13,988 nt of DNA from B21-G16 sp003644825 [NCBI: Candidatus Zhuqueibacterota bacterium] (GTDB lineage Bacteria > SM23-31 > B21-G16). The DNA lies in assembly GCA_003644825.1 (NCBI GenBank), contig QNDJ01000010.1:1-13988 (forward strand), written 5' to 3'. Both the position numbers and the translations under genes were made by a program. The notes under the pieces are model-generated. The model was not told the DNA's origin. It did not search any database and worked only from the letters and a program-made list of their open reading frames with translations. The stretch's first letter is position 1. Each line of letters begins with the position of its first letter. Positions 1 to 6,904 of this stretch are shown here, in pieces.

Positions 1-3000
1 AGATAATGTTAAATCCCTATACTCAATAGACTCATTATTAAAGTTTATATCAATATAGAAGGATGACACAGATTTAACAAATTCAGCGCTAATCTTTAAT
101 AATAATTCGTCATTATTCCTGTCCATATTTTTGAATGTATTGATTGAAATATCAGGATTTTTTATGAAAGAAATTTTAGAAAATAAACTATCTTCAACAG
201 GTAAAGTATTGATTATTCCGGTAACCTTTAATAGTATATAATAAGCGTCATAAGCAGAGACTTCTCCATTGTAGGTTACATCGGCTTTTTCCTTCTGGGA
301 GGACGAGAATTCAATCTGCCCAACTACATACTGTAGAACCCATGATGCATCATAGGAAGTAACACTTTTATCACCCGTAACATCCCCGTATCTCGGTTTT
401 ACTCTAATCGTTGTGGAAGAAAGATCCAGTGGAGGAGTTCCTTCATTAAAATAAGCTTCAACAAATTGAATATATGTAGTATCTCTCATAGCTTCATCTT
501 TAACTGAAAATATCAGGTTCATAGTTCTGTCTGTTCCTCTCAATGTATCCAGGCAATAAGCTGCAACCTTAAGTGTTCCCGGAACAATATTACTTAATAT
601 ATTTAAAGGATTCCCAAACCCTGTAGTATCAATCCCAATCCCATTTAACGTGGTTGAATCATAAGCCAGTTTAAATTGAAAACTTGTTATTCCACCATTA
701 TCAAGATTACCGAAAAAGATAAGAGGAATAGTTAAAGTATCACCATTTGTAACAAGAGTATCGGTAATTCCCAGTTGCAGTGCATAATTTGATATTGTAA
801 CACTTACCTGAACACTGAACTGACTTTCCTGACCGGCACTATCAACAGCTGATATTATGTAATAATACGTTTCACTGGGAACAACATTATTATCAATGTA
901 AAAAGTATCCTCTCTTGATGCTTCACCAATGATGTTATCCAGTGAAGGGGTAAAACCATCAGTTTGACTTCTGTAAATAATATAATAATCGAGATCTGGT
1001 TCAATATTAGCACTCCAGGTTAATCGAACCTGACCTGCCAATCCTTCAATAGAAAAATTCTGAGGCTGCCACGGTGGAGGATTAAATTCCTCATTAACAG
1101 CAAGATACGTATCATCATCTGCTCCTCCAATCGCATAAAGTTTTGTATCATTTAACACTGCGGAGCTGTGTTCTCTTCTTATCGTAATCATTGTATCTCC
1201 TGTAGTCCAGGTATCTGTTATCGGGTCATAAATTTCAACAATACTTAAATTACCTGAACCGTTTTCTCCACCAATTGCATAAATTCTTCCAGCAATCGTA
1301 TTTGCAGTTAAGTTTCTTCTTGCGGTCGGCATAGATGTTTTTGTATTCCACTGGTCACTGGCAGGGTCATATTCTTCAACTGTCGAAAGATAACTACCAT
1401 TATACCCTCCAATGACATATATTTTCCCATTTACAGAAGCAGCAGCATGCCCCCATCTTGGAGTGGGAATGGAAGCTTTATATGTCCAGGTACTGGTAGC
1501 AGGGTCATATTCTTCAACGTGATTCTGATACTGTGTTCCACCTCTTCGCCCACTTATTGCATATAATTTTCCATTACAGGTTACAACAGCAAGGTCTCTC
1601 CTGGACCTATCCATCGGTGTAATTGTTTCCCAGGAATCCGTAGAAGGATCATAGGCTTCGACAGTGGTATACCTGGTATTCCCTTTTCGACCTCCAACAA
1701 TATACAACTTCCCATTAAGTACATCACCTCCAAAATCTTCTCTGTCAGAAGGTAAAGGAGTTTTTGTACTCCAGCTATTTGTTTCCGGGTCATATTCCTC
1801 TACATAACTGGTTCTTCCAGAGGCATCCCTTCCTCCAACAGTATAAATTTTTCCATTTATTGCACCCGAAATTGAGCCTCTTCTTTCATAATTCATCGGT
1901 GATTTTGTTTGCCAGGAGTAATCTATCTCTGGAGAAGGTGTTGCACTAACCTGATTGCTGAACCCGCTGTAATTCCAGGCGCTATCAACAGCAGATATTC
2001 TATAATAATAAGTCTGGTTATTAAATACCGAATTGTCAGTATAAATTGTATCGGTGTAGGATACAACATCAATAGAGTCTTCTGATGCAGGGGTAAATCC
2101 ATCTGTAAGACTTCTAAAAATCACATACTGTAATAAATCATTTTCCGGATTTTTATTCCACTTAAGTTCAACCTGTTTATTTCCACTGACTGCTGTAAGA
2201 TTTAGAGGAGTTGATGGAGCAATTGTATCAAAGGGAGTAGCACTGACTTCACCGCTGAACTCACTTTCATTGTTAAAGCTATCAACAGCTGATATTTTAT
2301 AATAATAAGTTGTATTTACGGTTATAGCACTATCCAGATAAGCAGTATCAGGTGAAAAAACCTCCGTTAAAGAGTCTGACGTTGAAGGTGAAAATCCCTC
2401 GTTTATGCTTCTATAAATTATATATTTAAGTAAATCATTTTCAGTGTTAGGATTCCATGATACCGAAATATACTTTTGACCGGGTACAGCAGTCAAATTC
2501 ACAGGAATATCAGGAGCAGTTGTATCAAAAGGAGTTCCTGAAGCCTGGGCACTGTATTCACTCCGATTAAATGCAGTATCAACAGCACAAATTCTATAGT
2601 AATAGGTTGTTCCAACTGTTACTGAAGAATCTCTGAAAACAGAATCAGGATAGCTTACAAGTGTCAGAGAATCAGAAGAGGTTGGAGTAAAACCATCTGT
2701 TAAACTCCTGTATATTATATAATGCAACATATCATCTTCTGAATTAGATTTCCAGCTTAAATCAAGGTATCTTTCACCAGAATTGACGGTAAAGTTTTCC
2801 GGCACTGCTGGTGGAACAGTATCAATAGGAACACCCTCCGCCTGATTGCTGAATCCACTTTCATTTCCTGAACTATCCACTGCTGATACCCTGTAGTAAT
2901 ATATTTGACCAACAATAACAGAAGAATCTGTAAAAACTGTATCAGGTTTTAATACATATCCTATAGAATCAGAAGGTGCTGGGGTAAATCCATCTGTTTG

Positions 3001-4611
3001 ATTTCTGTATATCTTATAATGCAGTAAATCTGATTCGGGTGAAGAATTCCATACCAGTCGAATACTTTCGTTTAAACCTGTTGCTGTAAGATTTTGCGGT
3101 GGTGATGGTGGAATTGTATCTGCCGGTGTAGCAGAAACTTCTTCACTGAATTCACTTTCATTTCCTGAACTATCCACCGCTGAAATCCTGTAATAATAAG
3201 TAATATTATTAACTAAATTACTATCTACAAATATAGTATCAGGTTTTAAAACACTACCAACCGAATCGGATGAGGTTGGAGTAAAACCAGAACTCAAATT
3301 CCTGTAAATATTATATTGTTTTAAATCTGTTTCAGGGTTAATACTCCATTTTAATGTTACTTTTTTATTGTCAGGTAATGCTACAAGATTTTGCGGCACA
3401 GAAGGAGCAACAGTATCCTGAGGAAAAGCACTTACCTGAGAACTGAACTCGCTCATATTATTGTTGGTATCAACTGCCGAAATCCGATAATAATAAATTG
3501 TATTATTCTGAACATTATTATCAGTAAATGTTGTATCAGGATATAGTGTCCTGCCGATAGAATCCGATGGAGATGGACTAAATCCATCAATCAGACTTCT
3601 ATATATATTGTATTGAAGAATGTCATCCTCGTTATTCTGATTCCATTTTAAGTTTACAATTTTATTTCCAGCAACTGCAGTAAGTCCATCTGGAGTAAAT
3701 GGAATAGCAGGGCTGAATTCTTCATTTACAGATAGGATAGAAGTATTTGCACCACCAATTGCATATATTTTATTATCAATTACACAGGAACCAAAAGATT
3801 CTCTCGCAGTCGGCATAGGTTCAGCCTGACTCCAGGTTTCTGTTATAAGGTTATATTCCTCAACCACAGACTCATATCCATCTTTGTATCCACCAATAGC
3901 AAATAATTTATCTTCTACAACCTGAACTTCAAGGTTTCTTCTTCTTGTTGGCATAGAAGTTTTTGTTATCCAATTATTCGATGACGGGTCATATACTTCA
4001 AAAGTATTGAGGACGCCGCTTGAATTTACTCCACCTATAATATATATTTTTCCATTATAAGCTACTGCAGATGCACCTGCTCTTTCTGTTGGCATAGATG
4101 ATACTACAGCCCAGCTATCTGTGGATAAATCATATTCTTCCACAGTGAATAGATATTGATTATTTCCCCAGCCACCAAAAATATAAATTCTGTTATTTAA
4201 TTCTGCAACACAATAATCTGACCTATCAGAAGTCGTTCCAGATTTAGTATTCCATGTATCCGTTGCAGGGTCATACTCTATTACCCATATTAGTGAATTT
4301 CTTCTTCCAACAACGTAAATCCTGCTGTTAATAACAACACTCTTTACTGTAAAATATTCATCAGGCATAGAAGACTTTGATGACCAGCTATCTGTTTCAG
4401 GATTATATTCTTCAACATTACGGGTAAATTGATACTTATCGGTAAAGCCACCTATCGCATACAGTTTTCCATCAACAGAATTAACTGTTAAATCCCTTCT
4501 ATTTGTTGGCATAGAAGTTTTTGTTGTCCAGCGCTGGGCAAATAAAATAGATGGTATGGTAATCAATATTAAAAAACTTAAATATGAAATATTTTTCCTT
4601 TTAAAAAACAT
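1..4611 (-). CDS. Secreted Kelch/FN3/cohesin/dockerin modular protein, 3' end outside window
   Basis: The reading frame is open from ATG 4609-4611 to base 1, at least 1537 residues with no stop, so the C-terminus is missing. A weak AAGGT lies 4 bases before the start. Residues 1-25 form a signal peptide (KRK, hydrophobic core, LFA|Q). Residues about 26-298 carry six Kelch blades (e.g. LYAIGGF, IYIFGGW, IYAIGGA). Residues 300-893 carry six FN3 domains, each with a YYYRISAVD-type strand. A second set of six Kelch blades spans about 894-1175, and a seventh FN3 spans about 1177-1275. Residues about 1278-1402 look like a cohesin beta-sandwich. Residues about 1406-1465 are a dockerin: two calcium-loop halves, GDVTGDKSVTSYD from residue 1409 and ADVTYNGEVSAYD from 1443. 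After it another cohesin-like strand pattern begins. The protein is probably exported and binds glycans or proteins, possibly assembling with partners through cohesin-dockerin contacts. No enzyme domain is visible. The domain calls are made by eye and the ligand is unknown. Confidence 0.9.
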   Translation of the reverse strand, partial: MFFKRKNISYLSFLILITIPSILFAQRWTTKTSMPTNRRDLTVNSVDGKLYAIGGFTDKYQFTRNVEEYNPETDSWSSKSSMPDEYFTVKSVVINSRIYVVGRRNSLIWVIEYDPATDTWNTKSGTTSDRSDYCVAELNNRIYIFGGWGNNQYLFTVEEYDLSTDSWAVVSSMPTERAGASAVAYNGKIYIIGGVNSSGVLNTFEVYDPSSNNWITKTSMPTRRRNLEVQVVEDKLFAIGGYKDGYESVVEEYNLITETWSQAEPMPTARESFGSCVIDNKIYAIGGANTSILSVNEEFSPAIPFTPDGLTAVAGNKIVNLKWNQNNEDDILQYNIYRSLIDGFSPSPSDSIGRTLYPDTTFTDNNVQNNTIYYYRISAVDTNNNMSEFSSQVSAFPQDTVAPSVPQNLVALPDNKKVTLKWSINPETDLKQYNIYRNLSSGFTPTSSDSVGSVLKPDTIFVDSNLVNNITYYYRISAVDSSGNESEFSEEVSATPADTIPPSPPQNLTATGLNESIRLVWNSSPESDLLHYKIYRNQTDGFTPAPSDSIGYVLKPDTVFTDSSVIVGQIYYYRVSAVDSSGNESGFSNQAEGVPIDTVPPAVPENFTVNSGERYLDLSWKSNSEDDMLHYIIYRSLTDGFTPTSSDSLTLVSYPDSVFRDSSVTVGTTYYYRICAVDTAFNRSEYSAQASGTPFDTTAPDIPVNLTAVPGQKYISVSWNPNTENDLLKYIIYRSINEGFSPSTSDSLTEVFSPDTAYLDSAITVNTTYYYKISAVDSFNNESEFSGEVSATPFDTIAPSTPLNLTAVSGNKQVELKWNKNPENDLLQYVIFRSLTDGFTPASEDSIDVVSYTDTIYTDNSVFNNQTYYYRISAVDSAWNYSGFSNQVSATPSPEIDYSWQTKSPMNYERRGSISGAINGKIYTVGGRDASGRTSYVEEYDPETNSWSTKTPLPSDREDFGGDVLNGKLYIVGGRKGNTRYTTVEAYDPSTDSWETITPMDRSRRDLAVVTCNGKLYAISGRRGGTQYQNHVEEYDPATSTWTYKASIPTPRWGHAAASVNGKIYVIGGYNGSYLSTVEEYDPASDQWNTKTSMPTARRNLTANTIAGRIYAIGGENGSGNLSIVEIYDPITDTWTTGDTMITIRREHSSAVLNDTKLYAIGGADDDTYLAVNEEFNPPPWQPQNFSIEGLAGQVRLTWSANIEPDLDYYIIYRSQTDGFTPSLDNIIGEASREDTFYIDNNVVPSETYYYIISAVDSAGQESQFSVQVSVTISNYALQLGITDTLVTNGDTLTIPLIFFGNLDNGGITSFQFKLAYDSTTLNGIGIDTTGFGNPLNILSNIVPGTLKVAAYCLDTLRGTDRTMNLIFSVKDEAMRDTTYIQFVEAYFNEGTPPLDLSSTTIRVKPRYGDVTGDKSVTSYDASWVLQYVVGQIEFSSSQKEKADVTYNGEVSAYDAYYILLKVTGIINTLPVEDSLFSKISFIKNPDISINTFKNMDRNNDELLLKISAEFVKSVSSFYIDINFNNESIEYRDLTLS
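1933..3714 (-). repeat. Six tandem FN3-coding repeats, exact 297-bp period
   Basis: Within the Kelch/FN3 gene, domain starts fall at residues 300, 399, 498, 597, 696 and 795. Each domain is therefore exactly 99 codons with no indel. From the second repeat on, each opens with a DT(V/I/T)(A/P)P segment followed by (V/T/I/P)P and an N(L/F) pair. Each also has the W-N-P-E/D-D-L, IYRS, GFTP, SDS and YYYRISAVDS-like landmarks. This points to amplification by duplication. The seventh FN3 (residues about 1177-1275) is separate, after the second Kelch propeller. Confidence 0.85.
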
Positions 4612-4700
4612 TTTTACCTTGTGCAAAATATTAAATTTATTTTTTAAAATTTAAAGAATTATTTAGATAAAACAAAGGAAAATATTCCACACTTAAAACT

Positions 4701-5042
4701 TTATTTCTTTCTGGGTTTGTATCTATCTTTATCCTCGAAAATATCCACTGCAAAGAACCTCGTTTTGAATACAGCAGAATGAACAACTCCTTTTGGTATA
4801 TGATACCTGTCTCCTTTGGTTAGAATTTTCTTTTCACCACCAATTATTAAATGCATTTCCCCTTCAATTACAATTCCCCATTGTTCACCGTGAGTGTGAG
4901 CTGGAACTTCACCGATAGGGTCAATATCGAAAAATATGACCTGATGGTTCTCACCCTGTAATATTTTCCCTCTTACTCCTTTATAAGGAATATCTGCATC
5001 AGGTAAATTCTTGATTAAATCAGGATAAATACTGTCAGTCAT
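4701..5042 (-). CDS. Small single-domain cupin protein
   Basis: A 113-residue protein made of one cupin beta-barrel. Cupin motif 1 is seen as G44-x4-H49-T-H51-G-E53-Q54 followed by a glycine-rich turn (IEGEM). Motif 2 is seen as G77-x5-P83-K-G85-x2-H88. The metal site would use H49, H51 and H88 plus E53 or Q54. The acidic ligand sits only two residues after HxH, closer than the usual three or four intervening residues. There is no signal peptide, so it is cytoplasmic. Stand-alone cupins of this size include sugar-binding, isomerase and unknown-function members, and the sequence does not decide which. The start is supported by a strong AGGAGG 6 bases upstream. It lies 89 bases upstream of the Kelch/FN3 gene on the same strand and is divergent from the EamA transporter. 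Confidence 0.85.
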   Translation of the reverse strand: MTDSIYPDLIKNLPDADIPYKGVRGKILQGENHQVIFFDIDPIGEVPAHTHGEQWGIVIEGEMHLIIGGEKKILTKGDRYHIPKGVVHSAVFKTRFFAVDIFEDKDRYKPRKK

Positions 5043-5048
5043 TACAAA

Positions 5049-5054
5049 CCTCCT
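5049..5054 (-). promoter_or_regulatory. Ribosome binding site of the cupin gene
   Basis: AGGAGG on the minus strand, 6 bases before the ATG at 5040-5042. It is the best Shine-Dalgarno match noted in the window and fixes the cupin start. Confidence 0.8.
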
Positions 5055-5071
5055 GTAAGGTTTAATCTATA

Positions 5072-5101
5072 ATATTAATTTATTTCTACTATATTTTTCA
5101 A
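5072..5101 (-). promoter_or_regulatory. Possible sigma70-like promoter for the cupin gene
   Basis: On the minus strand TTGAAA (5096-5101) is followed after 18 bases by TAATAT (5072-5077), about 30 bases before the cupin start. The -35 matches five of six consensus bases and the -10 four of six. The region is very AT-rich, so chance matches are likely, and this phylum may not use this consensus. Confidence 0.3.
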
Positions 5102-5155
5102 TTTAACTAAAAAATAGATTTTAACCAATATCTTTTGTATATTTAAGACTCATAA

Positions 5156-6073
5156 ATGAAGGATAGAGAACCATTGATAAAGGAAAAAGTGGACAAAAGA
5201 CTCTTCGGATTTTTCTTTATAATACTTGGCTCTATTTGTGCAGGAACCCTCGGTGTTTTTGTAAAATTTGGATACAAGTATGGTGCGACACCGATAACCC
5301 TGTTATTCATAAGGTATATTACTGGCACTGCCTTTTTCTGGATTGTAACTTTACTGTTAAGATATAAAATCGAAAGAATTGGAAAGAAAGACCTGTTGAT
5401 TCTGTTTTCAGGCTCAATATTCCTTTTTATTTCATCAATGTGTTACTTTTATGCTTTAACATATATTACCATACCTTTAGCCATAACAATTGTTTATCTT
5501 TATCCTGCTCTTGTTACATTACTCGCTTTTGCATTATTCAAAGAAAAATTAGGAAAAATAAAAACTGTTGCTTTATTTTTAAGCTTTGCAGGTTGTATTA
5601 TACTAACAAAACTGTTTAATTCATCAGGCATTATTTTAAATCCAACAGGGATAATACTCTCTTTAGTATGTGCTTTTTCAGTGGCAATGTATACAATAAT
5701 TATTCAAAAAACCTTAAATAAATATAGAATTTTTGATACAGCAGTATATTTCACTACTTTTTCCGGGGTTATGATTTCGATTTTTATACTACCGAGATAC
5801 CAGATTTTAATATCTTTAAATGTAAAAGTATGGTTGGTCGGAATCTTTATGGCTTTTTTCACCATATTTTTAACAAGAATCCTGTTTTTTCTCGGGATTA
5901 AGTATGTTGGTGCATCAAGGATGTCCATCATTGCGAGTTCCGAGTTGATTTTTGCCTCTATATTAGCTTTTATATTTCTTGGCGAAAGCCTTGATATAGT
6001 TCAGGGTATCGGTGCTCTTCTAATATTTATTGGAGCAATACTGGTAAATTTTGATCATCCTGGAAAATTGTAA
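5156..6073 (+). CDS. EamA-family drug/metabolite transporter
   Basis: A 305-residue inner-membrane protein with about ten hydrophobic helices in two EamA halves (about 17-150 and 163-300). Each half ends in the family's repeated signature: YLYPALVTLLAFALFKEKL at 114-132 and SSELIFASILAFIFLGESL at 261-279. The family exports or imports small metabolites (amino acids, nucleotide sugars, drugs), and the substrate cannot be told from sequence. The ATG at 5156 has no clear Shine-Dalgarno before it. AAGGA occurs inside the reading frame at 5159-5163 and again at 5180-5184, the latter 4 bases before an in-frame GTG (5189). Translation may therefore begin at codon 12, just before the first helix. It diverges from the cupin gene and lies 99 bases before the COG0212 gene, so co-transcription with the downstream pair is possible. 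Confidence 0.9.
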   Translation: MKDREPLIKEKVDKRLFGFFFIILGSICAGTLGVFVKFGYKYGATPITLLFIRYITGTAFFWIVTLLLRYKIERIGKKDLLILFSGSIFLFISSMCYFYALTYITIPLAITIVYLYPALVTLLAFALFKEKLGKIKTVALFLSFAGCIILTKLFNSSGIILNPTGIILSLVCAFSVAMYTIIIQKTLNKYRIFDTAVYFTTFSGVMISIFILPRYQILISLNVKVWLVGIFMAFFTIFLTRILFFLGIKYVGASRMSIIASSELIFASILAFIFLGESLDIVQGIGALLIFIGAILVNFDHPGKL

Positions 6074-6172
6074 GTCCTCTCTTCCAGAAATTGAACATCA
6101 AAAATAAATATTTTATCCTTGCTTTTATTAAAAAATTATTTTTAATTTGAATAAAAACAGTGAAGGAAATCG

Positions 6173-6904
6173 ATGGAAGAAAATGATATTCTAAAAATAA
6201 AACAGGAGCTCCGCCTAAAGGTATGGAAAATAATGGAAGAAGCAAGAATTGTAAGGTTTCCAGGAGCCCAGGGGAGAATTCCAAACTTTATCGGTGCCGA
6301 AAGAGCAGCTGGAAAAGTCGCAAGACTGGAAATATGGCAGAAAGCAAACATTGTTAAATGCAACCCCGATTCACCCCAGCAACCCCTCAGAAAACTCGCT
6401 CTGGAAAAAGGAAAAATCGTTTATATGGCAGTTCCAAGATTGACAAAAAACAAATGTTTTATAGAACTTCATCCTTCCAGAGTGCAGGGAAAATATGATA
6501 GAGCTGCATCAATTAAGGGCGCATTCGAGCTCGGAAAACCGGTCACTCCTGATTTAATGAGGAAACCAGCCATCATTGTAGCTGGCTCTGTAGCCGTAAA
6601 TATCAAAGGTGCTCGAATAGGTAAAGGTGGTGGATTTTCTGACCTGGAGTATGCTATTGCCAGAGAATTTAACCTTGTATCTGAAGAAACGCCCATCATC
6701 ACAACCATACATAAACTCCAGCTTATTGAAGAAGAAATCCCGATGACCGAGCACGATATTCCTGTTGATTTTATTATCACACCGGATAAAATTATTAAAA
6801 CTGAAAAAAGCTATAACAAACCAGCAGGTATCATCTGGAAACTCCTTGATAAAGAAAAAATAAAAAATATACCAATTTTAAAAGAATTAAAGAATGAAAA
6901 ATAA
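6173..6904 (+). CDS. 5-formyltetrahydrofolate cyclo-ligase-like protein (COG0212 / MTHFSD-type)
   Basis: A 243-residue cytoplasmic protein of the COG0212 fold. It is recognised by LKVWKIMEE near 15-23, RFPGAQGRIPNFIGAE at 28-43, VKCNPDSPQQPLR at 61-73, the MAVPRL strand at 85-90, the phosphate-loop-like GARIGKGGGFSDLEYA at 146-161, and HDIPVDFIITPDKII near 194-208. Canonical 5-FTHF cyclo-ligases have GYGGGYYDR at the loop. Here it reads GKGGGFSDLE, as in the divergent branch found in archaea, some bacteria and MTHFSD of animals. That branch has been linked to thiamin metabolism rather than proven to have cyclo-ligase activity, so the exact reaction is uncertain. AAGGA at 6163-6167, 5 bases from the ATG, supports the start. 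The gene ends inside the mannosidase gene with an 11-base overlap, so the two are probably translationally coupled. Confidence 0.85.
   Translation: MEENDILKIKQELRLKVWKIMEEARIVRFPGAQGRIPNFIGAERAAGKVARLEIWQKANIVKCNPDSPQQPLRKLALEKGKIVYMAVPRLTKNKCFIELHPSRVQGKYDRAASIKGAFELGKPVTPDLMRKPAIIVAGSVAVNIKGARIGKGGGFSDLEYAIAREFNLVSEETPIITTIHKLQLIEEEIPMTEHDIPVDFIITPDKIIKTEKSYNKPAGIIWKLLDKEKIKNIPILKELKNEK

Noticed and set aside
1581-1949. Short open frames inside the Kelch/FN3 gene
   Set aside because: They lie in other frames over the second Kelch region, whose minus-strand frame is continuous and clearly coding.
6469-6780. Minus-strand 103-codon frame
   Set aside because: Antisense shadow of the COG0212 gene, no recognisable product.
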